Part shown: one piece after another, positions 1 through 5,695 of the stretch
Position numbering within the stretch: position 1 is the first letter of the stretch
How the letters are laid out: each line of letters begins with the position of its first letter
NCBI GenBank assembly: GCA_910588535.1
Contig: CAJUOO010000101.1
Span: forward strand, 1-6,711
DNA: 6,711 nt
Direction of reading: 5' to 3'
DNA from: an uncultured Lachnospiraceae bacterium
Lineage (GTDB): Bacteria > Bacillota > Clostridia > Lachnospirales > Lachnospiraceae
Made by a program: the position numbers and the translations under genes
Notes under the pieces: generated by a model
The model's input: only the letters and a program-made list of their open reading frames with translations
Database searches by the model: none
What the model was told of the DNA's origin: nothing

Positions 1-120
1 CTCGGTGTTCTCGCTTTCCTCTTTCAACCAGTTTTGCAGTTTGGAGATACGCGCCAGATTCAAAGAGTTAGACATATAGCTGATGAGCAAAGCAACAAGT
101 CGGTATATGAGGGGGAATGA
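1..120 (+). CDS. Possible 3' end of an upstream gene (ambiguous)
   Basis: A plus-strand frame is open from the window edge to a TGA at 118-120. The encoded tail ends in ADEQSNKSVYEGE. Its stop overlaps an ATG at 117 (ATGA) and lies 2 bases before the preferred start of the next gene at 123, which would suit a co-transcribed pair. No family is recognisable from 39 codons. The opposite strand is also open here and has an ATG at 75-73 that would begin MSNSLNLARISKLQNWLKEE. That reading has a protein-like composition but no ribosome binding site in front of it. I cannot decide between the two strands, so this is only a weak call. Confidence 0.27.
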   Translation, partial: LGVLAFLFQPVLQFGDTRQIQRVRHIADEQSNKSVYEGE

Positions 121-122
121 CA

Positions 123-701
123 ATGGAATGTAAGCTGATTTCTATAGCAATATTTATTGTTTTTTATGGTTGCTATTTTATGAAAATGTTTCATCAAAAA
201 AAACAAGGAATACAGACGGATCAAATTGGAAAAGGGAAAGTTGGTTTTGTGAAATTCGTAGAAGTCACAATGAAGATTGCGGCTGTTCTTGTTGTTACAG
301 CAGGACTTGTCAGCATCTTAATTGAAACATGTCATGATCTTATTATTGTTCGGATTATAGGTGCAGTGGTGAGTGTTGTGGGAACGATTGTATTTCTTGT
401 TGCTGTACAGACTATGCGCGATAGCTGGCGCGCAGGAGTATCCAAAACTGATAAAACGGAACTTATAACAAATGGTATCTATCAAATAAGTCGTAATCCT
501 GCTTTTTTGGGATTTGACCTTTTGTATATTGGTACATTATTGATGTTTTTTAACTGGACTTTGTGTATTCTAACTATCTTTGCCATCGTGATGTATCATT
601 TACAAATTGTTTGTGTGGAAGAGGAGTTTCTGCTTGCCACATTTGGAAATGAGTATCTGCAATATAAGAAAAAAGTTTGTCGTTATATTGGGAGGAAATG
701 A
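123..701 (+). CDS. Isoprenylcysteine carboxyl methyltransferase-family membrane protein
   Basis: This is a 192-residue integral membrane protein of the ICMT/phospholipid-methyltransferase superfamily, whose members use S-adenosylmethionine. Hydrophobic segments are visible at about residues 4-22, 45-67, 73-97 and 128-166. The family signature is clear: MRDSWRAG (98-105), then LITNGIYQISRNPAFLGF (114-131) with the R-N-P motif at 124-126. A C-terminal EEEF...FGNEY..Y...V.RYI block follows. In the family these regions form the cofactor and substrate pocket at the membrane face. Two ATGs (117 and 123) are in frame. The GAGGGGG at 109-115 lies 7 bases before 123 but only 1 base before 117, so 123 is preferred. 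The true substrate cannot be read from sequence, and bacterial members rarely have a known one. A terminator follows at 776-808, separating it from the glycan cluster. It is more AT-rich by eye than the genes after 1400. Confidence 0.85.
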   Translation: MECKLISIAIFIVFYGCYFMKMFHQKKQGIQTDQIGKGKVGFVKFVEVTMKIAAVLVVTAGLVSILIETCHDLIIVRIIGAVVSVVGTIVFLVAVQTMRDSWRAGVSKTDKTELITNGIYQISRNPAFLGFDLLYIGTLLMFFNWTLCILTIFAIVMYHLQIVCVEEEFLLATFGNEYLQYKKKVCRYIGRK

Positions 702-775
702 TAACACCTCATTTATAGAATTGAAGTTAATTTGAAATCAAATTACAACCATATGTACAGAACAACACGCCAAGA

Positions 776-808
776 CAGGAAATCAAGAAAATGTTTTCCT
801 GTTTTTTT
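776..808 (+). terminator. Rho-independent terminator after the ICMT-family gene
   Basis: CAGGAAA (776-782) pairs perfectly with TTTCCTG (795-801) around a 12-base loop. Seven T residues (802-808) follow at once. A775-T802 and further A-T/G-T pairs can lengthen the stem into the T run. It lies about 75 bases after the stop at 701, which fits termination of the methyltransferase transcript. Confidence 0.75.
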
Positions 809-1022
809 GCGCATTTTTGGCATTAGAAAAGATCATCAAAATGATGTCGTGCATAGAGGATAGAAAGATTTTTTCTTACGTTTGGACATTCAGAAGCTAT
901 ACGTAAAGAACAGGATTTTTAGATATTATAAAAATACCACCTTTCTGATAGATTTATTATACCAAAAAAGTGGTTATAAATACAGAAAATACTAATTTTC
1001 GTCAATATTTTGCCCATAATTT
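809..1022. other. AT-rich gap without a recognised gene
   Basis: I see no credible coding sequence here. A GTG-started frame from 970 to 1167 runs through the perfect palindrome, has no ribosome binding site and resembles nothing known. Small structures only: CATCA/TGATG at 834-846, and TTACGT...ACGTAA around 876-905. A TTGGACA at 882-888 resembles a -35 box but has no -10 at proper spacing. No promoter is claimed. Confidence 0.5.
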
Positions 1023-1061
1023 AACCACTCCGAAAAAGTATACTTTTTCGGAGTGGTTTTT
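1023..1061 (+). terminator. Perfect 36-bp palindrome with T tract (terminator-like)
   Basis: Bases 1023-1058 form a perfect inverted repeat centred between 1040 and 1041, with outer arm AACCACTCCG and core AAAGTATACTTTTT. A transcript would fold into a hairpin of about 16 pairs followed by U residues (T at 1057-1061), so a forward-strand terminator is plausible. It is far from any intact upstream gene, and a diverged sister copy lies at 1144-1171. A repeat element or a protein-binding site are therefore alternatives. Confidence 0.5.
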
Positions 1062-1143
1062 CTATGTGCTATTTTACCATATTTCACAGGTTTTGCAAGT
1101 CTTTTTTTCGTATTTTTTGTACAATGTGCACAAAGTCTTGATT

Positions 1144-1171
1144 ATTCTCATAAAGTATACTTTTTGAGAAT
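1144..1171. repeat. Second, related 28-bp palindrome
   Basis: An inverted repeat centred between 1157 and 1158 with one mismatch (T1151/T1164). It shares the 14-base core AAAGTATACTTTTT (1152-1165) with the palindrome at 1023-1058, and their centres are 117 bases apart. The outer arms differ (ATTCTCA/TGAGAAT here, CCACTCCG/CGGAGTGG there), yet each still pairs with itself. No T run follows, so it does not look like a terminator. It ends just before the aminotransferase remnant. Confidence 0.6.
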
Positions 1172-1172
1172 G

Positions 1173-1306
1173 GAGCTTTACAGATCTGATTTTGTTTCCA
1201 GAAGTGCAGATATCTTTGCCAGAGGATGTGTCTGCCATCTGATATAAAGATGACTGAGGAAGAGCAGGAAGTGATTCTTAATATTATACATCATTGTTTT
1301 GATTAA
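1173..1306 (+). pseudogene. 3' remnant of a DegT/DnrJ/EryC1/StrS sugar aminotransferase, frameshifted
   Basis: Only the C-terminal 44 or so codons remain. One frame (1173-1226) reads ELYRSDFVSRSADIFARG. A second frame, from 1229, reads CLPSDIKMTEEEQEVILNII and on to HHCFD and a TAA at 1304-1306. Joined, they match the well-known C-terminal pattern of PLP-dependent sugar aminotransferases (PglE type): ...FARGLCLPSDxxMTEEEQxxVIxII. Loss of one base near 1226-1228 explains the shift, since restoring it gives G-[L/M]-C-L-P. The 5' part of the gene is absent: upstream of about 1172 the sequence turns into the palindrome region with no homology. In pgl-type clusters such an aminotransferase makes the UDP-4-amino sugar used by PglD- and PglC-like enzymes, both encoded just downstream. 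The remnant therefore probably belonged to the same pathway. Family assignment rests on recalled motifs, without alignment. Confidence 0.7.
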
Positions 1307-1402
1307 TGTTGAGAGAAGCAAAATGCCTCCGCCACATCCTTCCCAAGCAAGAAGTACTACATACAATAGACTTGGATCCGAATGAAAAAGAGAAGGAGCA
1401 TT

Positions 1403-2050
1403 ATGAGGAAGAGCCGTGTGACAGGACATAAGAAAGGATTTTATGAATGTTATATCAAGCGCTTGTTGGATATTTTTTGTGCAGGGATGGGAATGGTGCT
1501 TCTTAGCCCAGTCTATGTAGTTACAGCATTTTTGGTGAGGAAAAGGCTTGGTACACCAGTGATTTTCTGCCAGAGGCGTCCGGGACTGAATGGAAAGGTG
1601 TTTTCTCTTTACAAATTTCGAACCATGACAGAGAAAAAAGGAGCAGATGGGAAGCTGTTGCCAGATGAAGAGAGGCTGACAAGTTTTGGGAGGAAGCTTC
1701 GAAGCAGCAGTCTGGATGAGCTGCCAGAGCTTATCAATGTGCTTAAGGGAGATATGAGCCTAGTGGGACCAAGGCCACTGCTTGTGGAGTATCTGCCACG
1801 CTACACAAAGGAACAGGCACGCCGACATGAAGTGAGACCGGGAATCACTGGGCTTGCTCAAGTGAATGGAAGAAATGCCATTACATGGGAGGAAAAATTT
1901 AGGTGGGATGTAAGATATGTCAACCATATCACATTTTTGGGGGATATAAAAATCTTGGTGAAAACAGTGTTTGCCGTTGTCAGGAGAGAGGGAATCCATT
2001 CTGAGACCTCAGCTACCATGGAAGCGTTTAAGGGGACATCAAAAGATTGA
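1403..2050 (+). CDS. PglC-like monotopic phosphoglycosyl transferase (bacterial sugar transferase)
   Basis: This enzyme starts glycan assembly on the inner face of the cytoplasmic membrane by moving a sugar-1-phosphate from a UDP-sugar onto polyprenyl phosphate. The protein has 215 residues, the compact size of PglC/WcaJ catalytic domains. Visible features: KRLLDI (19-24) opening a re-entrant hydrophobic helix with the Ser-Pro break at 35-36; QRRPGLNGKVFSLYKFRTM (57-75); the catalytic Asp-Glu pair D105-E106 in SLDELPELINVLKGDMSLVGPRP (103-125); and RPGITGLAQVNGR near the C-terminus. ATG 1403 has AAGGAG 4 bases ahead. ATG 1382 is in frame but has no ribosome binding site. It opens the collinear run of seven genes. 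The context (PglD-like enzyme, aminotransferase stub) suggests an acylated amino sugar as donor, but this is inference. Confidence 0.92.
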   Translation: MRKSRVTGHKKGFYECYIKRLLDIFCAGMGMVLLSPVYVVTAFLVRKRLGTPVIFCQRRPGLNGKVFSLYKFRTMTEKKGADGKLLPDEERLTSFGRKLRSSSLDELPELINVLKGDMSLVGPRPLLVEYLPRYTKEQARRHEVRPGITGLAQVNGRNAITWEEKFRWDVRYVNHITFLGDIKILVKTVFAVVRREGIHSETSATMEAFKGTSKD

Positions 2051-2091
2051 GAAAGTAGAAGAGAAAATACAGAGAGGCATGGAGGAGAAAA

Positions 2092-2964
2092 ATGAGTTAT
2101 GCATTGTTATTTCCGGGACAGGGATCGCAGCGCATGGGTATGGGGAAGGAATTGTATGAAGAGCATATCGAGGCGAGGCAGATTCTGGAGAGTGCTTGTG
2201 AGTTTTTGGACTATGATCTAAAGAAAATTATGTTTGAGGGTCCTGAGGAGATATTGACAGATACTATCTATGCCCAGCCAGCCATCTATGTCTGCTCAGC
2301 CATGTATTTAGAAAAGGTGAAAAAAGAAGGTATCAGCTATAGCTATGTGGCAGGACACAGTCTTGGGGAGTACAGTGCACTTTATGCATCAGGGGCAGTG
2401 AGCTTTCTTGATGGGCTTGCTTTGGTGGAGAAGAGGGGCAGGGCAATGGGAGAGGAAAATGGCAAGGGGTGTATGGCAGCCGTGACAGGGATGACGGAGG
2501 AAATGCTAAAGCCTATTGTGGAGGCCGAAAAGGATGTGGTTATCGCAAATCTGAATACAGAGACACAACTTACCATTTCAGGCACAGAGCAGGGAATCGG
2601 TGCGGTCACTCAGGTACTGGAAGCATATGATGAGGTTGTGGTAAAGAGGTTAGCGGTAAGTGCAGCCTTTCATAGTCCACAGATGAAGCGGGCAGCAAAT
2701 AAGATGAGACAGGTGATTGAACAGACAATCATGCATACTCCATCCATCTATATGGTTCCCAATGTAACAGGGATTCCCACAAAGGATATTGATGCGATCC
2801 GTGAGTTGCTGTTTTTGCAGATTACAGGGCAGGTGCGGTGGAAGGACAGTATTCTGGCAATAAGAGATGCTGGAGTGGAAGGTTTCTATGAGGTTGGATG
2901 TGGAAGAGTACTAAAAAGAATACATCCTTTTATTCTGACAGAACCAAAATGTTATTCTGTGTAA
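2092..2964 (+). CDS. FabD-like malonyl-CoA:ACP transacylase
   Basis: This 290-residue acyltransferase loads a malonyl group from CoA onto an acyl carrier protein. It covers the whole FabD fold and is slightly shorter than the E. coli enzyme. Key sites are intact: the oxyanion-loop motif FPGQGSQ (7-13), nucleophile Ser90 in GHSLGEYSAL, Arg115 in VEKRGRAM (the Arg that binds the malonyl carboxylate in the family), ANLN...ISG (152-164) and the catalytic His194 in AAFHSPQM. The retained Arg and AFH pattern favour malonyl over a neutral acyl substrate. GGAGG at 2081-2085 sits 6 bases before the ATG, and the preceding stop is 41 bases upstream. Its neighbours are glycan genes and not the fab operon (no FabH, FabF or FabZ here). 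A dedicated role with the carrier protein at 3783 is therefore more likely than bulk lipid synthesis, although housekeeping use cannot be excluded. Confidence 0.92.
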   Translation: MSYALLFPGQGSQRMGMGKELYEEHIEARQILESACEFLDYDLKKIMFEGPEEILTDTIYAQPAIYVCSAMYLEKVKKEGISYSYVAGHSLGEYSALYASGAVSFLDGLALVEKRGRAMGEENGKGCMAAVTGMTEEMLKPIVEAEKDVVIANLNTETQLTISGTEQGIGAVTQVLEAYDEVVVKRLAVSAAFHSPQMKRAANKMRQVIEQTIMHTPSIYMVPNVTGIPTKDIDAIRELLFLQITGQVRWKDSILAIRDAGVEGFYEVGCGRVLKRIHPFILTEPKCYSV

Positions 2965-3056
2965 GGATAGAAGATATTTTATCAGTAATATAGAAAGATT
3001 TGTTATATAGAGGCGTAATTATTCATCGTTTGATTTAGAAGAAAAGGGAGGGAGGA

Positions 3057-3065
3057 ATGGAGTAG
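3057..3065 (+). promoter_or_regulatory. Two-codon start-stop ORF in the leader of the PglD-like gene
   Basis: ATG-GAG-TAG at 3057-3065 lies in frame just ahead of the real start at 3069. The strong purine block GGGAGGGAGG (3046-3055) is better placed for this dead-end ATG than for 3069. The GAG codon of the minicistron, with the G before it, forms the GGAG that sits 6 bases before 3069. It could tune initiation by reinitiation, or be a chance nonsense change that trimmed four residues. Confidence 0.35.
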
Positions 3066-3068
3066 AAA

Positions 3069-3698
3069 ATGAAGCATCTGGTGATAGCAGGGGCAGGAGA
3101 GTTTGGACGGGAGCTCTATTGGACGATAGAGGGAGCGAATGGGTATGGAACAGAGTTCGATATTAAGGGGTATCTGGATGATGCCCCAGAGCCAGAAAAG
3201 GTGGCAAAGCTGCAGAAACCTCTGCTTGGTTCCACAAAAGAGTACCAGATTTCGGAGGATGATGTCTTTACCTGTGCAATAGCAAATCCAGCAGCACGAG
3301 AGGTGGTAATACAGAAGCTGTTGGATAAGGGTGCAAAATTTATAAGTATTGTGCACAAAACAGCCATTATTCATGGGAGTGTAAATCTGGGAAAGGGAAT
3401 GGTGGTATGTCCATTTACTGTGATAGGTGACAGCAGTGTAATAGGAGATTATGTTGTGCTCAATGGCTTTTCAGCGATCGGGCATGATTGTGTGGTGGGT
3501 GAATATACCTGCATGATGTCTCATGTAGATGTGACAGGACATGCGAATGTGGGGAGAAGGGTATTTATTGGGGGAGGAGCGGGCACTGTTCCGGGTGTCA
3601 AGATTGGAGATGACGCTTACATAGGAGCAGGCAGTGTGGTGTTGAAGAAAGTGAATCCGGGAATCAAAGTATTTGGAAATCCTGCAGTGCCAATATAA
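3069..3698 (+). CDS. PglD/NeuD-family sugar acyltransferase (hexapeptide repeat)
   Basis: This is a 209-residue acyltransferase of the NeuD/PglD family, which N- or O-acetylates nucleotide sugars such as UDP-4-amino-sugars using acetyl-CoA. The N-terminal part has a nucleotide-sugar-binding Rossmann-like motif, LVIAGAGEFGRELYWTI (4-20), followed by GYLDDAPEP (34-42). From about residue 93 the protein becomes a left-handed beta-helix with hexapeptide repeats, ending VFGNPAVPI. The expected catalytic base is His139, paired with Asp140 in AIGHDCVVGEY; PglD has His-Glu in this position. The start at 3069 is set by the Rossmann strand and a GGAG 6 bases before it; an ATG at 3057 leads straight to a stop. 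A 104-base gap separates it from the FabD-like gene. In diNAc-bacillosamine synthesis PglD acts after PglE, whose homologue here is only a remnant. Confidence 0.9.
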   Translation: MKHLVIAGAGEFGRELYWTIEGANGYGTEFDIKGYLDDAPEPEKVAKLQKPLLGSTKEYQISEDDVFTCAIANPAAREVVIQKLLDKGAKFISIVHKTAIIHGSVNLGKGMVVCPFTVIGDSSVIGDYVVLNGFSAIGHDCVVGEYTCMMSHVDVTGHANVGRRVFIGGGAGTVPGVKIGDDAYIGAGSVVLKKVNPGIKVFGNPAVPI

Positions 3699-3782
3699 AG
3701 CGGGTGTCAATGGTTCCGCCCATGTAGGAGTAGGGCATATATCAGATTCATTTTATATTATTATGGAGAATAGGAGAGAGAG

Positions 3783-4004
3783 ATGACAACGAAAGAGTTT
3801 ATAGAAAAGCTGACGGATATTTTGGATTGTGAAGAGGAATTAACGATGGAAACAGAGCTTTCAGAAATTGAGGAGTGGGATTCGTTGGGCGTGATCAGTT
3901 TTCTGGCAGAGATGGGACGAGTAAGCCTTACTCCTGTTAAAGCTGTAGATGTCAAAGCAGCTAAGACAGTGGGGGAGCTGTTTGCTTTGATTCAATTTAA
4001 ATAA
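3783..4004 (+). CDS. Acyl carrier protein (stand-alone, cluster-dedicated)
   Basis: A small 73-residue acidic protein with the four-helix carrier-protein pattern. Ser34 in EEWDSLGVISFLAEMG is the expected 4'-phosphopantetheine attachment site, to be modified by the host phosphopantetheinyl transferase. The EWDSLG form differs from the GxDSL of housekeeping AcpP and resembles carrier proteins found in O-antigen and other glycan clusters. Helix 1 (TTKEFIEKLTDILDC) and a final KTVGELFALI helix are clear. AGGAG at 3772-3776 lies 6 bases before the ATG. It lies between the acyltransferase genes and the two SDR genes. The likely job is to carry the malonyl-derived acyl chain loaded by the FabD-like protein while it is reduced and handed to a sugar. 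The chain length and identity cannot be read from sequence. Confidence 0.9.
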   Translation: MTTKEFIEKLTDILDCEEELTMETELSEIEEWDSLGVISFLAEMGRVSLTPVKAVDVKAAKTVGELFALIQFK

Positions 4005-4085
4005 ATAATTATCAATGGTGTTTTATTGTTGTTTTATTTGTAGAAAGGATATCATGATCTATTTGTGAAGGTATGGAGAAAGCAT

Positions 4086-4841
4086 ATGGGAATTGATGTA
4101 TCGTTTGAGTTTCACAAGAAAAATATCGTGGTAGTGGGCGCTTCCTCAGGAATTGGACGACAGGTTGCGCTGGAAATCTCACTGGGGGGGGGTACTGTTC
4201 TAGCTATAGCAAGAGATAAGAATCGGCTGTCCGCTCTATCCTCACAGAATCCAGAGCGTATTATTTCACATGTTGTGGATGTCAGGGAACTGGATGCTCT
4301 GGAACAGGCAATAGAGGAATTTGTGAAGCTTCATGGAAAGCTGCATGGCAGTGTCTATACTGCAGGGATTAGTGGAGCAACACCACTTTTGTCATACTCA
4401 GAGGCACTGGGCAGTGATATTATGGACACGAATTTTTGGGGATATGTCAATCTTATGAGTTTGCTCTGTCGGAAAAAATATACATATAACGAAAGCTCCC
4501 ATGTGGCAGTGGCATCTGTGGCAGCACAAACGGGAGAAGCAGGAAGTTTTGCATACAGTGCTTCAAAGGCGGCAATGGTGACAGCATCGCGCTCATTTGC
4601 CAAGGAGCTATATCGAAGGAACTGTCGTGTCAATACGGTAAGTCCGGGATTTGTAAAGACTGCCCTGACAGAGGGATATTTTGAGGAAAAAGGGTTTTCA
4701 AAGGAGCTGATAGAAAAGCATCTTCTTGGATTCGGAGAGGTAGAGGATGTGAGCGGAATGATAGTATTCCTTTTAAGTGACAGAGCAAGATGGATTACAG
4801 GTGCTGATTTTGTGATTGATGGAGGGTATTCTGTAAGCTAA
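4086..4841 (+). CDS. Short-chain dehydrogenase/reductase, FabG-like (SDR 1), with poly-G tract
   Basis: This is a 251-residue classical SDR, probably an NAD(P)H-dependent 3-ketoacyl-ACP reductase. The cofactor motif is GASSGIG (18-24), with Arg43-Asp44 after the second strand. The full catalytic set is present: Asn116 in DTNFWG, Ser144 in VASVAA, Tyr157 and Lys161 in FAYSASKAA. VSPGFVKT and the C-terminal ITGADFVIDGGY are also typical. ATG 4086 is chosen over GTG 4065 for two reasons: GGAG at 4075-4078 is 7 bases ahead, and the N-terminus then aligns without gaps to SDR 2 (both have VSF at 5-7). Nine consecutive G residues at 4184-4192 encode Leu33-Gly36. One base less gives TAG at 4201, and one more gives TAA at 4217. 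Next to a carrier protein and malonyl loader, its substrate is most likely a beta-ketoacyl-ACP; a nucleotide-sugar substrate is possible. Confidence 0.9.
   Translation: MGIDVSFEFHKKNIVVVGASSGIGRQVALEISLGGGTVLAIARDKNRLSALSSQNPERIISHVVDVRELDALEQAIEEFVKLHGKLHGSVYTAGISGATPLLSYSEALGSDIMDTNFWGYVNLMSLLCRKKYTYNESSHVAVASVAAQTGEAGSFAYSASKAAMVTASRSFAKELYRRNCRVNTVSPGFVKTALTEGYFEEKGFSKELIEKHLLGFGEVEDVSGMIVFLLSDRARWITGADFVIDGGYSVS
4184..4192 (+). repeat. G9 homopolymer tract inside SDR 1
   Basis: Nine G residues in a row within codons 33-36 of SDR 1. No other G run near this length was seen in the window. The matching place in the paralogous SDR 2 (about 5020-5031) encodes His-Ala-Gly-Gly-Arg without any such run. 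Tracts of this length are known slippage sites in phase-variable surface-glycan genes of other bacteria. Confidence 0.9.
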
Positions 4842-4923
4842 GTAAGAGTGACACTCTGGAGTATTTATAATAACCAGAGCTTTAAAAGGGTCAGTTTGGT
4901 TGTGCTATGGCAGAGCGATAGAT

Positions 4924-5682
4924 ATGAGCGAAGAAGTTAGTTTTTTATTAAAGGAGAAAAATTATATTGTCACTGGAGCATCTTCTGGCATAGGAAGACA
5001 GATTGCACTTGAGATTGCTCATGCAGGTGGAAGGGTGCTTGCGGTTGGGAGGGATAAGGAGAGGCTTGATAAGACAGCATCGTATTATCCCAATCAGATA
5101 GTGTCAGCCAGAACAGATGTCAGGGATTATCAGGCGGTAGAAGGATATATACAAGATTTTACAAAGACATATGGAAAGTTCAATGGAGCGGTTCATGCGG
5201 CGGGGTCTCTGCTTATCACTCCTCTTCGAACCTATCAGGAGGCGGAGGCGAAAGAGCTTGTTGATGTGAGTTTTTGGAGCGGAATCAAGCTAATACAATT
5301 AGCATCCAGAAAGGCTTATGCAGAGCCAGAGAGCTCGTATGTATTTCTTTCTTCTGTCTGTGCTTATAAGGGAGAAGCAGCACAGTTTGCATTAAATGCG
5401 GCAAAGGCAGCGCTGCAGGTTTCTGCCAGAACCTTGGCAAAGGAGATATGTCGACAGGGAAGTCGCATCAATACCATAAGTCCGGGACTTATTCTCACAG
5501 GACTGACAGAGCACGATTTTGATGAGAGAGGGATTTCAGAGGGGATAAAGGAAAAGCATCTGCTTGGTCTGGGGCATGTGGAGGATGTCAGTGGGTTGAC
5601 ACTTTATCTATTAAGCAATCGTGCAAGATGGATCACGGGGCAGGATTTTGTGGTGGATGGCGGTTATCTCATAAGCGATTAG
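4924..5682 (+). CDS. SDR-family protein lacking catalytic Asn and Tyr (SDR 2, probable pseudoenzyme)
   Basis: This 252-residue protein aligns with SDR 1 along its full length without gaps, with 128 of 251 positions identical by my hand count (about 51%). The cofactor-binding half is preserved: GASSGIG (18-24), Arg43-Asp44, DVR (65-67) and AAG (92-94). The active site is not. Ser144 and Lys161 remain, but the catalytic Tyr157 is Leu (codon TTA at 5392-5394) and the Asn116 position is Ser (AGT at 5269-5271). By family rules it should bind NAD(P) yet catalyse ordinary carbonyl reduction poorly or not at all. It may be a structural or regulatory partner in a mixed SDR tetramer, or have shifted chemistry. 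ATG 4924 is chosen because it lines up with the SDR 1 start. Its ribosome binding site is weak, and an in-frame TTG at 4900 would add eight residues. The gene arose by tandem duplication or from a close relative. Confidence 0.88.
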   Translation: MSEEVSFLLKEKNYIVTGASSGIGRQIALEIAHAGGRVLAVGRDKERLDKTASYYPNQIVSARTDVRDYQAVEGYIQDFTKTYGKFNGAVHAAGSLLITPLRTYQEAEAKELVDVSFWSGIKLIQLASRKAYAEPESSYVFLSSVCAYKGEAAQFALNAAKAALQVSARTLAKEICRQGSRINTISPGLILTGLTEHDFDERGISEGIKEKHLLGLGHVEDVSGLTLYLLSNRARWITGQDFVVDGGYLISD

Positions 5683-5695
5683 AGAGGATACGACG

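Noticed and set aside
1..75. Minus-strand start MSNSLNLARISKLQNWLKEE
   Set aside because: Composition is protein-like, but there is no ribosome binding site before the ATG at 75 and the frame stays open upstream of it. With 25 codons visible it cannot be told from the antisense of the plus-strand frame.
196..203. Run of eight A residues in the ICMT-family gene
   Set aside because: Short A runs are common in AT-rich clostridial genes and encode ordinary Gln-Lys-Lys here. This is much weaker evidence for slippage control than the G9 tract.
1093..1125. TTGCAA and TACAAT as a possible promoter for the cluster
   Set aside because: The spacer is 21 bases, too long for a sigma-70/sigma-A type promoter. 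No better -35/-10 pair was found between 809 and 1400.
970..1167. GTG-started plus-strand frame of 65 codons
   Set aside because: It runs through the perfect palindrome, has no ribosome binding site, is rich in Phe/Tyr as expected from AT-rich non-coding DNA, and matches no family I know.
1053..1247. Plus-strand frame of 64 codons through the palindrome region
   Set aside because: Only its last part (from about 1173) is meaningful, as the aminotransferase remnant. The upstream part is palindrome and T-rich spacer.
1178..1429. Minus-strand frame of 83 codons
   Set aside because: It is antisense to the aminotransferase remnant and the start of the PglC-like gene, has no family features, and reflects the opposite strand of real coding sequence.
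2979..3009. TTATCA / TTATAT as an internal promoter before the PglD-like gene
   Set aside because: Matches to consensus are few (4/6 and 3/6). The 104-base gap leaves room for a promoter, but the sequence alone does not support one.
3700..3724. GCGG/CCGC hairpin between the PglD-like and ACP genes
   Set aside because: Four pairs with a 12-base loop and no T run; too weak to call a terminator or regulator.
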